Source: Ephydatia muelleri (Eukaryota > Porifera > Demospongiae > Spongillida > Spongillidae). Taken from it: 64,000 nt of DNA. A program made the translations under genes and the position numbers. How positions within the stretch are numbered: position 1 is the stretch's first letter; each line of letters opens with the position of its first letter. The stretch lies in NCBI GenBank assembly GCA_013339895.1, contig JABACO010000020.1, positions 4,164,049 to 4,228,048 on the forward strand. Direction: 5' to 3'. The notes under the pieces are model-generated. The model had not been told where the DNA came from, did not search any database, and saw only the letters and a list, made by a program, of their open reading frames with translations. Shown here in pieces: positions 35,181 to 46,389 of the stretch.

Positions 35181-38100
35181 GTACAAGCACACATTATATA
35201 TCATGTACAGTGTACATTTGCTTATGGACACGTATATGTTTGAGTGAAAGAGAAAATTGTACATGCAAGAAGACAGACCTTTCCAAAGAAATCTTTCTTC
35301 TCCAGTTTGGTGGCACTAAGTTCAAAGTTCACAATGAACTTGGAGTCTTGAACCTCCTCAGCCTGAAGAGTTATCTTACCAGCAGGGTTGCCTGGGGAGG
35401 GGAAGAGGAGTATACATTTTGAACCTTACATTACCAAAGCAAGACACTCTTTAATCTAACCAAATAATTTTCAAAGCACCTTAGGATACAGTGGCAGTGG
35501 TCAGAAATCAACACATGAACACTGCCTCCTGTTACATGTACAGGGTGATGCAGGGGAGGAGGGGAGGAGGGGAGGAGGGGAGGAAGGGATGGTATTGAGA
35601 ACACAGGGGGAGGAGGGGATGGTCAAGAGAACACGGGGAGGGGGAGGAGGGATGGTCATGAGAACATAGGGGGAGAAGGGGATGGCCATGAGAATACAGA
35701 TGGCCATGAGACACAGGAGGAGGAGGGGAAGGAGGGGGTGGTCATGAGAACACAGGGGGAGGAGGGGATGGTCATGAGAACACAGGGGGAGGAGGGGATG
35801 GCCATGAGAACACAGGGGGAGAAGGGGAGGAGGGGATGGCCATGAGAACGCAGGGGGAGGAGGGGATGGCCATGGGGACATGGGGACACAGGAGGAGGAG
35901 GGGAGAAGGGAATGGTCATGAGAACACAGGGGGAGGAGTGGATGGTCATGAGAACACAGGGAGAGGAGGGGAGGAGGGATGGTCATGAGAACACAGGGAG
36001 AGGAGGGGATGGTCATGAGAACACAGGGAGAGGAGGGGATGGTCATGAGAACACAGGGGGAGGAGGGGATGGTCATGAGAACACAGGGGGAGGAGGGGAT
36101 GGTCATGAGAACACAGGGGGAGGAGGGGATGGTCATGAGAACACAGGGGGAGGAGGGGATGGTCATGAGAACACAGGGGGAGGAGGGGGTGGTCATGAGA
36201 ACACAGGAGGAGGAGGGGATGGCCATGAGAACACAGGGGGAGGTGATGACCTAAGAATTTGATGTGTTTACATGTGCAGTAGTGGTAGGACAGAAGCTAG
36301 TACAACGTAGTACACTTCATTCGTAGGATGTTACGTGTGAAATGTACTATGTATGCTTAAAGCATTGAGTTGTACAGCACGCACGTTACAGTTACTTTGT
36401 TAAATGCCACACAGGTTTCAAATCTACCTTCGCAACCAACGCACTGATGCTACATGTGCATGCATTCTTCATTGTTCAAAGCAGCAGGTTAGTTACAAAT
36501 CGTATTCGCAGCGTTATGAATATACACCTAAATGAAACTATCATAAGAACCTACATACCACAACCAACAATTGTTCCTCTTATATGAATCATTGCAGCCA
36601 TATCCTAATATTGAATATATATAGGAGGAGCTCTTTTTTCAGTTCTACAGACCTAACCATTACGTAGACTAACTCAAAGATCTACAACTATAGCAACAGG
36701 GTACATGTATGTCTAAAGAGGACAAGTGGGCCTTCTTCCAATGTTGCCGAAAGTGCACAATGATATATTTCAATAATTAACACACACATAAAGTACACAC
36801 CTCGTAGTCTCAGTGACTTGGTGAGGTGTTCCCCTGCTGCCATAATCTCTGCCAGAGTACACTCAACAGTACCAAGAAGCTCTTGCTTGTCAATGTTGTC
36901 CACATGATGCTTGTCATCCACGTCATACACAGCGAACTGAAGGTTCTGGACCTCCTCAAATCGGTACTCCAAACGGAAAGTGGTGGAGAACTACAAAAGA
37001 GGAGGCATACTCAATAAAAGCATTCACTGTCAGTCTTCGTTATTGCCCTCTACTCTGTAACAACCATGACCACACTACAGGTACAGTAGCTGCATCCCCA
37101 CGCACTGTCCACATTGTTCCACGGTGCCTAGCAAGCCTGTGGCCACCACCACACGGTTAAATTTTAATGGTGGGAGGGAGCTGGGAGTAAGGAAATTGCA
37201 GGCATTTAACTCCTTCGCGTGTGAGAACACATCAATGAACACAGGGGATGGTGGGGATAGGTTGGGGGTTTCTCCTACCTCCCAATTAACCACCTCTAAT
37301 ATGAAAGCCTGTTGAATGAAATGGTGATGACCAAATGTGTTAATTTTTATCAAATGAATGTATTAAACGTATGTATTAAGCATCTGGACAACATACAGTA
37401 TATGTGTATACCCTAGACACAGGTTACGTAACGCTGTGATCTAATACTACTATGAATATGCTCACGTATGCTATACACTTCTTGTTAGCCTCACACGACC
37501 AAGCATACACTGTAGATACAATTGGGAAGAAAAATATTGCACTACATGTGCAAGCCATGACAGGGGTCATATGACTATCAATAACTAGGTCATGGTTCTC
37601 TAAGGCCTTTGTTATGTGTACTCAAAAGATGGCGAAACACAATCAAAGGAAGACACAGAAATATGTTCTAATCAAAGAGCATTAGTCTAAAGCTGTCCGG
37701 AGAGCAGTAATGTGTTGGGTCTGGGTGAGGAAAGTCTATGCGCTTACTGCCGTTATACGAACAAAGTACGCACGCACTATATGCTAAGGCTGCAGCTGCA
37801 AAATTGCCCGGCTGTCCGAATTAACACCTTGCTAGGGTGCTAAGAGAAATCATTGATGTACGTGTAATTCACATTAAAATTTTCCATGGCTCGGCCGGAA
37901 CAATAACTTCCTGTGTGTCGTAATAGTCGAGCAAACAGATAGCGGTGAGCGGAACCTCCCGTGAAAGATACCCATCCGTCTTACCACTCATTCTGTACTG
38001 TACTGCTTACCTTTGGATTCAAGTTGTTCTCGATAACTTCGGTCCTGCCCACCTTAACCCAGTCCGCCTGCGACTTAGTGTATAGAAACACAACTGGGTC

Positions 38101-38199
38101 ACTTTTCGAGAAATAGTCCAGGTTTTTTAGGTTGGAGCATGAGATTGAAAGCTCCACTTTAGAGCTTGTGTCACTCGGAGGAGGGAACGACTGAGCCAT
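23227..38199 (-). CDS. Copine C, complete, with Pro/Tyr/Gly repeat tail
   Basis: Fifteen exons: 38011-38199, 36801-36990, 35279-35391, 34978-35072, 34548-34634, 34139-34201, 33990-34079, 31379-31457, 31253-31309, 29799-29972, 29311-29460, 29046-29156, 28521-28643, 28194-28311, 23227-23465. They give 1878 nt, 625 aa, all phases consistent, TGA stop. C2A: residues about 15-130 (FSKSDP, VYDVDDK). C2B: about 145-275 ([25 protein letters not shown]). vWA: about 290-520 with MIDAS VDFTASNG, GPTNFSS and DGEITDM. After the vWA comes a family-typical [12 protein letters not shown] helix. The last exon adds about 78 residues, seven variants of PYPSxPQGPA, longer than the usual short copine tail. Copines bind membranes through the C2 domains and recruit partners through the vWA. 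Intron 14 is 4.7 kb and holds a retroelement remnant. Confidence 0.92.
23489..25639. other. Copine C intron 14, left part
   Basis: AT-rich intronic DNA. I see no exon, RNA gene or transposon end that I can support. Confidence 0.4.
25640..26060 (+). pseudogene. Ty3/gypsy-type reverse transcriptase remnant
   Basis: In shifting plus-strand frames: [20 protein letters not shown] and TLDMVG, then SDLVSGY-QAEVT, then [15 protein letters not shown], then [11 protein letters not shown]. This is the order of the RT domain of Ty3/gypsy retroelements (DYRxLNxxTxxDxYPLP, LDLxSGYxQ, FxxMPFGLxNA, YxDDI). The catalytic YxDD equivalent reads FND, and several stops intervene, so it is inactive. No LTR is found in the intron. 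It lies opposite to copine C and should be spliced out. Confidence 0.7.
26061..28180. other. Copine C intron 14, right part
   Basis: Open frames at 26208-26573 (+) and 27189-27464 (+) are unassigned; the second is acidic and ends in a serine/glutamate-rich stretch, and could be a fragment of the same retroelement. Multiple ACATGTACATGT palindromes occur (27780-27890, 28050). Confidence 0.35.
28800..28940. repeat. Degenerate CA-rich tract in copine C intron
   Basis: ACACAAACACACA-type sequence with many interruptions, between the exons at 28521-28643 and 29046-29156. Confidence 0.85.
31100..31176. repeat. CA microsatellite, interrupted
   Basis: (CA)n blocks separated by non-repeat segments in the copine C intron between exons 29799-29972 and 31253-31309. 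Confidence 0.85.
31925..33606. repeat. 1.7-kb GAGTGGACCAGGGTGAGG minisatellite in copine C intron 7
   Basis: About 80 units of 14, 22 or 24 nt built from GAGTGGACCAGGGTGAGG plus (G/C/AT)GTGT. Unit length changes through presence or absence of GTGTGT, and base variants (GACTAGG, GAGCAGG, GGACCAG) recur in clusters. It occupies most of the 2.5-kb intron 7. The plus strand is G-rich (GGG every 10 nt or so). Long open frames on both strands (for example 33027-33641) are artefacts of the period. Confidence 0.97.
35101..35177. repeat. (TG)n microsatellite in copine C intron 3
   Basis: TG run with GAGTG and GGTG interruptions, 28 nt upstream of exon 4 in the direction of transcription. Confidence 0.97.
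35550..36244. repeat. GGATGGTCATGAGAACACAGGGGGAGGAGG minisatellite in copine C intron 2
   Basis: About 20 units of near 30 nt, perfectly regular at 35970-36230 and degenerate with indels at the left. The period is divisible by three, which creates open frames (Met-rich on plus, Ser/Pro-rich on minus) without coding meaning. Confidence 0.97.
37020..38010. other. Copine C intron 1
   Basis: No gene, exon or tandem repeat recognised. Ordinary intron sequence. Confidence 0.5.
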
Positions 38200-39846
38200 A
38201 ACAATTCGACGGTTACACCATAGGTAATACGGATCCGGATAATAGTGTTTACGGTAATAACTGCGAAATTTCACACTGCCGGTCCTGCCCAAGCAACACA
38301 CAAATCAATGCAACTATCGGATCGAATACTTATCTCTAGCACACGGTACTGCATCAAAACCACCCAATTAATATATGTTCAGGCAGTCACCAAATGAATT
38401 TTTGAACATACATGCAATGCACTGAAAAATCGGCATTGTCACATGATCTATCCTTCTTTCAACGACGCTTTTCCGAAGAGAAGGGCCTGATTACTTTCAA
38501 GGGCGGATAGAGGTGGCCTAGTCTCGTACCCAGACTCCAAAACGGGGTAGATTACATCACCGCTACGTCTCGCAAGTCTTGGTCCCAGACCCTAAAGCAC
38601 CATATATACCACTACATACGCTGCAATCCTCCCGCAGCTGTGAGGATGCAAGCCATCTGCAACCACGTGTTGTCCAACTTTCCATTCTTGGCGACGTGTA
38701 GTTGATGGTGAAGTATTTAGGTTGGACTAATGAAACACACACACATTAACCGATTAAAGAGACACATATTGCATCAAATATGTGTTTACTACTACCAATG
38801 AATACTTCAAGACCCCTTTGAAAAACTGTACTAATTTGATGTTCGTGGCTTCAGTTTATATTATTTAACTGACACTCGTTTCAGCTTCTTAAAACTGATT
38901 GCTCTGTTGCCATATTTAGCTTGATTTTTGACAACTCTACTTCAGTTAAACAACATATATTAATCGGTGAAGGATGCGTGCAGTGCTGCCAACACTCATT
39001 TCCACTACGTGTTCACATATTGTTGTTGTAGAATTTGTGCATAGGGTCCAAGTTGAGTGAGTGCAAAGTGTAATTATTGCCGGTACGTCAGGGGGAAAAG
39101 AGCAAGGTTTTTTTTCTTTTTTTTTTTGAATGGAAGAGGCATTTATTTGCATCTGCTAATTTATTGAAAGTAAAAGCTTCACCGCGTTCTTTTTTTTTTA
39201 AATTAAACTACATTACCTGATTTGTGGTAAGGATGATGAATGCTATTATGGTAGCTCGACCCTTGACAAAGAACACTGACAGTTTTCCTACGCACAAACC
39301 ATTCAGTTACTTTATTTGTTGTGTAATGACTCACGTGATTTGTCCTTCGAAGCCCGCTCCCAGATCAGGAAAGTAACACCTCACAGATCAGGAAATTAAG
39401 TGCCAAGACTCATTGTGCATAACACACGTCACTGAGCGTCAAGCATAGCCGGTCTGGCATTCACAAACCATACAAATTCAAGTAGCTACCATATTGTCTG
39501 TATTATAAGATTCAATTTCGGATGGAAAAGATTCGCCTCTTCTGAGGAAACCATTACAGGTCCATTTGAACTGTCCGGCATAGCAATGTATGGGAATCAC
39601 ATATGATCTGTAGACGAGACATGCGCCTTGTCACACATAATGTACAAGACGGTTGCTTTGCGCACTGTTCCTTGAATGTGCTATCATACCTCTGTCGACT
39701 ATTAAGACTCATGTGACCAGATAGGTTCGGATCGATTTGAAGCGCTTTAACTTTCAACGCAACAGACCGTTGGCGAGAGTTTATTCCTCCTAATTGATGT
39801 AATCCGTACATAGTTGTTCTGATCTCAGACAACACTGTCCTTAAAA
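38200..39846. other. Copine C 5' flank and intergenic
   Basis: No gene recognised. A solo transposon-end sequence TAGTCTCGTACCCAGACT lies at 38519-38536. A poly-T tract lies at 39109-39127. A TATA-like element is not evident near 38199. Confidence 0.4.
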
Positions 39847-40385
39847 TTAGCATAGGCGTCCAAGCTGCATGTCAACGTAGTTGACAAGACACTCAAGGCA
39901 GTATACGTACTGTTCCTGCGGAGAGAAGAACAGAAGTGTAAGGTGGGATGGAATGAACTAAATGAGATGGAGTGACAGTGATCATAGTGGAATCAATATT
40001 ATTAATATTGGAGAAAAACATGTATAATAAGATGAAGTATTTAACAGTGATGAATGGTGCTGATCATTCATAACACTGCATTCCGTTGCAATGCCCTTAC
40101 CACATTTTGCACAAGACCAGGTCTGGCTACCCTAGAGATCTTCACTCGCTGAAAGACATAAACTAACCCCTCTGCTTTCAATCACTCCAATTCAGAGTGC
40201 AAGGTTATGAGTGTTCCTGTGCGGCCTACCCCATCACTGTGAGGGTACGGCAGTGTATAATGCATGGACTTGCAGTGGCCAACAATAGGCTTGTTCCTAG
40301 TGCTAATCAGGATTCTGTTGAGGTATCGATCAGCCCTACCATTGTAGCTGCATTCACAGTCCTCACTTGAAGCCTTTATGTCCAA
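39847..40385 (-). pseudogene. Receptor-type tyrosine phosphatase catalytic fragment, dead
   Basis: Two exon-like pieces. In 40101-40385, the minus strand reads PHSDGVGRTGTLITLHSELE, then a TGA stop (40182-40184), then LKAEGLVYVFQRVK and RPGLVQNV, ending at a GTAAGG donor. Then 39847-39915 reads EQYVYCLECLVNYVDMQLGR, TAA. This is the PTP signature HCSxGxGRTG through the C-terminal DQYxFxxxxLxxYV helix. The catalytic cysteine is missing: CAC is followed directly by AGT, as if a TGC codon was deleted. With the in-frame stop, this is a pseudogene or a relic of an inactive D2-type domain. Upstream exons are not found. Confidence 0.7.
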
Positions 40386-40399
40386 CTAGATGGACTTGT

Positions 40400-42130
40400 C
40401 GTACCAATGCAGTGATTATGAATTACAATTTGTTGTTACAATTGTAGCTGTGTTGGTGGTCTACCGTTCTTAGGTCATTCTGTGTAGTGAAGCTGGGTGA
40501 CCACTGTCTCCTTGTTACTCTGGATAATGAGAAGAGGAGGTTGACCAACAAAACATAATTTAAGGAAGTATTATAACTTTAATTCATAAGAGGGGAGTTT
40601 GCAATTGTGTCTATATTCCTATTGTGGTTTGAGCTATTAGCATGAGTACTCTATAATTTGTATTTGTGTGGTAACTTCGTCGTTCTCTGATCTACTGCAT
40701 AGAAATCTCTATCAATTGACGACTCGCACAAAGTACAGTGCTTGTGAATTAGTTGATAATAGGGTTACTGAAAATAGTTGGTAAGGAGCTTAGTTATTGC
40801 GAATTTTAGTGCTTGATGTGGTAATGGCATCCAGCAAAAATCTCTGACATCCGATTCTAATCATGATGGTTTGAAAGCGTTCGGCTGGGTGCTTGTACTA
40901 TTGTTTGCTTAGTGGTAGTGAGTAATTGGAATATTGTGTATGATGGCTGATGTTGCCACAACAGAAGTGTGTTCCCTGTCATGGGCAGAGAGTGTGATCT
41001 GCTTGTGATGGTTTCTCTGGAAATGTGGTTATTGGCAAAGAGTGTACTTTAAGACTAGAATGTTCTCTGGGTGTGGTCATTGAATGAGACATAGTTTGGG
41101 GTTAACTAACATTATGCTAGAATGTGTGCAGATGGTATGGTCAAATGCATTCTTAGTCACATCAATCCAGTGGTAAAGGTCCAGGTCACACTCTTTTCAC
41201 CAAGTTCTTTCCAGAGGAGCCTGACACCCTGACTACCAATGGACTCTATCTCAGTGTCACACCTGATCCCTGACAGACACATGTACAGGCGCACAATTAG
41301 AACCTGGTTGTGCACTGACATAGTAAGTCGGTATGGTATGTCTTTTTTTTAAAGCTGATGGTTTGGAATTCAATTGGGTCTTCACTTGCTACCTTGAGAG
41401 AAATGGTTGTATACACTGTATATATGTATACGAATGGCATGTGAACAGTGGAAATTATTTGGGATGTTTGGTTTTCTCTCATCTCGTGTAGTGTGGAATA
41501 CAGTCTTTGGACTCATTTTGGAATGGAACTAATGTGTAAGTCTCTTCTGTCGCATGTGTTGTGTCTCACCCAACCGGCCCCTTATCATTTCGTCATTCTA
41601 ATCTTTACATTGATGCCTTTTACCTTCCTCTTCTTCTCCCTCTCTCTCATTTATCCCTCCCTATTCTTTTTCCTTCCCTCTTCCCATCTCCTCCCACCAC
41701 CGTATGGTCCGGTCTGATCCTGAAACAAGATCATTAATCACTGGCGGATGATTCATGGATGAAGCCAATGAGGTATGTGTGATCTACCTCACAACAAGCC
41801 CTTGTGGATGTGGATCTGCTGGTCCTGCATCAAGTCCTGACACAGAAGGAAATATTAATTCCTCCCCCCTCTGTGGTGCCTGATGGTCTGATTCACGTCA
41901 ACCACAGATTCTAATGTTAGGTGTCTTCCAGTGTATTGTACGCCAGTGTAGGGTATATTTGTTATTTATTTCAGTAATACCATTCAGAGCAATGCTCATT
42001 GTTCTGGCATGTGTTTAAAATACGTTTATCTTTATCCTAGGCTGCACAGTAAAGCTTTGTATTTCGTCGACCGAAGATGCATGTGGCGCGGGTTGGAATT
42101 GCAAGGCTTCAAACCGGCACTATCTATCCT
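40400..42130. other. Intergenic, no recognised gene
   Basis: No coding family recognised. A C/T-rich stretch lies at about 41600-41700. Open frames are short and unsupported. Confidence 0.4.
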
Positions 42131-42139
42131 CCTATGACA

Positions 42140-42372
42140 TTGCTTCTCTCCCTTTCCCTCTTTTTTCTCTCTTTCTCTCTTTCTTCTCTCTTTCTTACAT
42201 CTCTCTTTCTTCTCTCTTTCTCTCTTTCTTCTCTCTTTCTTACATCTCTCTTTCTTCTCTCTTTCTCTCTTTCTTCTCTCTTTCTTTCTTCTCTCTTCTC
42301 TCTCTGTTTCTCTTTCTTCTCTCTTTCTCTCTTTCTTTTTTCTTTCTCTCCTTTCCTTCTCTATCTCTCCCG
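42140..42372. repeat. Polypyrimidine TTTCTCTCTTTCTTC repeat
   Basis: Over 230 nt almost wholly C/T, built from CTCTTTCTT units with an internal 62-64 nt higher repeat marked by TTACATCTCTC. The asymmetric pyrimidine strand with mirror symmetry could form triplex DNA. Confidence 0.95.
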
Positions 42373-42415
42373 TTAATTCAGTTGCTGATACTGAGTACGT
42401 TTACAAGGCGCCGCG

Positions 42416-42606
42416 AAAAGGGACCTAACGCATGTTTTTTTCAAGATTCAAATTTTTGATATTCTAGAAGTCTGAAATGTCCTCTACACATTGCTTCTTA
42501 CGCACTAAGAATCAGAGCATTTGTCATGGCAGGAGTTGTAAGGCTCTGAATTTTTCAACGCAAGCGTTACATTTCCATTCCACGTACTGGCACTAGGTCC
42601 CTTTAA
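42416..42606. mobile_element. Candidate MITE, about 190 bp
   Basis: AAAAGGGACCTA at the left and TAGGTCCCTTTAA at the right are inverted copies of about 11-12 nt. The interior is AT-rich without coding. No clear target duplication, so this is tentative. Confidence 0.4.
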
Positions 42607-43235
42607 GCGGAAACGATCCCATATCTATATATTATATATAGGGTAGCGTGAGGAGTGGTCGATAGTATGGAGTGTTCGGCAACCGCATTTTCATTACAAT
42701 ACAGAGCCTCAAAGGAGATTTCAATATTAACCAGGATAAAAACAATCCTTCTGGGCTGTCTTAGGATGCAGTAAGTATAGTCTAAAGCAACTACGTTCCC
42801 TTTAAATAATAACACATGGATGCCGAATACTTCCTACGCTATCGCGCATGCCGATCACTACCTACGCAGTATACGCAGCAAACGTATACAAATCCGACGT
42901 TCGCATTCATCGCTTCAGCCGAGTCTGGGAAAGACAGTGTGTATAGAGTTTCAAAACAATGGCAACGAACGAAGTATAGGAGATCGATCGACATCCGGTC
43001 ATGTTTACCTACAGTTGCACTCATATACTCGTACACTTGACAACAATCATGTAAGTTGGGTACTCGATCTGCCTATATTCAATTTCCGGGAGGTATATTT
43101 TAGGAGGGCTATGTAGTAAATCAATTGCCTCCGTGTTTCTCTCGCTAAAAGTGTTGTCTCGTACCCAGACCCAAACGCAAGCATTATTGCATAACGTATA
43201 AATTGCTAGGTCTGGGAAAAAGTTGCACGACCATT

Positions 43236-44102
43236 GGGCTATTCCATAAAATAATTGTACACCCCTACTGATGACCAAAAAAGTTGTCCAGAGGGGGTCC
43301 AATGGTAATGTCCTAGGGGGATGTTCTATTGCAGTGAGATGTGTCCAGAGGGGGGTCCAATGGCAATGATGGCAATGTCCTAGGGGTGTCGCACAGTGAC
43401 ATGTGTCTAGATGGGTTTCAAAGGTAATGCTCTAGGGGGGTGTCCTACATCGAGATGTGTCCAGAGGGGGTTCAATGGTAATGTCCTAAGGGGGTGTCCT
43501 ACATCAGGTTGTGTCCAGAGGGGGTTCAATGGTAATGTCCTAAGGGGGTGTCCTACATCGAGATGTGTCCAGAGGGGGTTCAATGGTAATGTCCTAAGGG
43601 GGTATCCTACATCAGGTTGTGTCCAGAGGGGGTTCAATGGTAATGTCCTAAGGGGGTGTCCTACATCGAGATGTGTCCAGAGGGGGTTCAATGGTAATGT
43701 CCTAAGGGGGTATCCTACATCAGGTTGTGTCCAGAGGGGGTTCAATGGTAATGTCCTAAGGGGGTGTCCTACATCGAGATGTGTCCAGAGGGGGTTCAAT
43801 GGTAATGTCCTAAGGGGGTATCCTACATCAGGTTGTGTCCAGAGGGGGTTCAATGGTAATGTCCTAAGGGGGTGTCCTACATCGAGATGTGTCCAGAGGG
43901 GGTTCAATGGTAATGTCTTAAGGGGGTATCCTACATCAGGTTGTGTCCAGAGGGGGTTCAATGGTAATGTACAGAGAAGTGTGTCCAGAGGGGGTCCAAA
44001 ATAAATGTCCTGGGGGGGTATGGTGTAGAGGCTTTATGTCCTGGGGGGATACCTTGATATTAGTCATCAGTAGGGGTGTACAATTATATTATGGAATAGC
44101 CC
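43236..44102. mobile_element. Inner foldback/MITE with 40-bp inverted repeats
   Basis: Left arm 43235-43275 and right arm 44063-44103 match at 40 of 41 positions as reverse complements (GGGCTATTCCATAA ... CCCCTACTGATGAC). ATT flanks both ends, a 3-bp target duplication of PIF/Harbinger type. The interior is entirely minisatellite. It sits inside the 43154-44536 element. Confidence 0.8.
43290..44030. repeat. 54-bp minisatellite with 108-bp alternating dimer
   Basis: The unit begins GGTTCAATGGTAATGTCCTA and is 54 nt. Two variants, one with GTGTCCTACATCGAGATG and one with GTATCCTACATCAGGTTG, alternate strictly through most of the array, so the true period is 108 nt. Because 54 is divisible by three, both strands are open for about 185-197 codons; I regard neither as a gene. 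Confidence 0.95.
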
Positions 44103-46389
44103 ATTGCTTGTAAAATTTGAAGCACCAATCAAAATGCAGCTTTCGCGTGACGTCACTCGTCATTATTAGTTCGATCTCACACAGCAATATCGAGTACAAG
44201 AGAGAAGATCTGCTGAACTAGTGTGATTGTGCGCGCTTGTGGGAGTCTGGGTTACCCTTGATATTCGTCCCAGTCATCAACTCGCAGCTTTCTTCAAGGA
44301 AGGGACATTTTTATTTGCTTGCCGACGTTTAGTATATTAATGCGCGGCCTCAGTAATGTTGTACGAATAGATGTTAGCGCTGAGCTATCAAGTCGCCTTC
44401 TTTGCAGCTTAATTAGGACCGGTGCACATGAATATTACGTAACAATTTTAGTCTCACGGAACAACTTCGTGCAACCAGTTGCTAGCATTATACATGATGC
44501 GATAATGCTTACGTAATTGGTCTGGGTACGAGACTACTAAAAGTGGGATATATGAAACAGCAGGTCGCAAAGTAAGTCATGACGTACAGTCTAGCGCACG
44601 CGCTCCGCGCAGCAATGTGTCGCGCAATAATTGGCCTTTTACGTAGCGTCTCCTCCCTTAGCAAACAATTATACACCTGCTACTCCTGTTATACGCACAC
44701 GAATATACAAGATACTCACGTTATACACACTGTTTATGCCGCATGTGTACTCTAGTGTTATATACAAACAGCTACGTATCTAGTATCCATACGCATAGTT
44801 ATACACCTTACGTATACCAGTGTATTACCATGCATACCAAAACTGAGAATACTTGCATGCTTTATACGGTACTGTATAACTTCGATTTGTGCCGAAGTAA
44901 TTTCCCGGTGTAACAGGATAGCTTGTCCCCCCGGATAGGCTGTCCCCCTACGGACACCCTATCCTAGTATACGTTGTCCGCCTTTAGGATAGCTTGTCCC
45001 CCCTTGCAACTTCGATCTTTTGGTTGAACGTTTGGATGTATTACTTACGTATACACTACATTTCAGGCACAGTATACCGTATAACACCTACAGTTTTTTA
45101 GATTCGCCACGTGTTCTCAAACGCAGTCGACGTCGGAAGCGTGTGACAGAATTGTTTCATTGGTTCTATAAGAATGAACGATGAAGATCAGGAAGTACCG
45201 CTCTACAACGAAGTATCTGAAACACGGCGAGTATCGGGTGGATGCTAGTAAATCGGAAAAGCGGGCGATTGGCAGAAGAGCACACAGTTTCGTGATGAAG
45301 GAAGGCTTGCTCTATCTCAAAAGCAATGCGGCCGATATGACAGAAAAGCAATGGATTGTGAATAAGAGGATCAAATGAAGGTGATCTTATCTTGCCACGA
45401 TGGGAAGCTAGGTGAGTTTTTTAGTTGACGATATGCGCATGCAGCTGCGATACGGGTACACGTAATTTATTTTACTAGTCTCCTCCTTCATTCTTGTGAT
45501 ATTCAACTAAGGTGGTGGTCATTTTGGACGTGACAAGACTCTACAGAAGATTTGTTCACGGTTTTATTGGCGCGATATGACAAAGCACATGTAAGTCCTT
45601 GTGAAGTCTGCCAAAAGACCAACCCAAAACTGCACAAAGAGGTTCCAGTTCTACATCCAATTGCTTTAAAAGCTGAAGTCTGGCATCAAGTAGGAATTGA
45701 CCTCGTAGGTCCACTTACGCTCACAAAGAATGTTGGTTAAAACGGCATATGAATGTAATTAAGTTCCGTACTGTGTTAAAAAGGCTTTAATCCATGCAGT
45801 GTTGCAGCTGTATATAGTGATCATTGGGAAAAAAATGGACTTAGAATATAAAATACCAATTCTGCTTAAACAATGCACATATACAATTCCAGAAAATGAT
45901 CATAGTTCTGGTGCAGTTAATCGAATAGGCACATTTTATCATTTTAGGTTCATGACAGTTTGCACCTTGCACGATCCACAGCAAATAAAAATTAAATAAC
46001 TAAGACATGTTCTAGTTTCAGGAATGACTTTTAACTGTTTTGGGATGACTTCCTCTTGTATTGTGCTTAGAATTATGTTTAGTTTGGCAGGGTTATAGTA
46101 CTGTGATATCAGAAGAAGGAAAGTGCATTGTTGGTCAAACAAAACTGGTTTACAGGGTAAGATTGACCTAGCATTCAACATTTTAAATTATTACAGCCTG
46201 CTTGCATGTGATACTCAAACACTGCTATGATGTTAACACATTTTGATAAGATTATTATTACTTTTATTAATATAGATACCTTGCAACATGTACTGACTAT
46301 TTTTCTAAGTGGCCAGAGGCCCAAGCTCTTCCAACAAAATCAGCTGAGGGTGTAGCTCATTTTCTTCTCTCACTCATTACATGGTTCGG

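Larger units (their letters stand above)
43154..44536. mobile_element. Non-autonomous DNA transposon with 9-bp target duplication
   Basis: The ends are TTGTCTCGTACCCAGACC and GGTCTGGGTACGAGACTA, inverted copies. The flanks are CTAAAAGTG on both sides (43145-43153 and 44537-44545), a 9-bp target site duplication as made by Mutator-like elements (hAT usually 8). The interior has no transposase; it contains a second element and a minisatellite. Related solo ends occur at 18651 and 38519. Confidence 0.85.

Noticed and set aside
35501..36262. 241-codon Ser/Pro/Cys-rich minus frame
   Set aside because: Repeat artefact within copine C intron 2, on the same strand as the gene but not joined by splice sites.
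41160..41300. Plus-strand FPEEPDTLTTNGLYLSV as part of a tyrosine phosphatase
   Set aside because: Weak resemblance to the PTP WPEE region only, opposite in strand to the clear PTP fragment nearby, and no supporting motif.
43407..44004. Pair of overlapping 185-197 codon frames on opposite strands
   Set aside because: The 54-nt period is divisible by three and stop-free by chance; there is no start context, no homology, and the array sits in a transposon.
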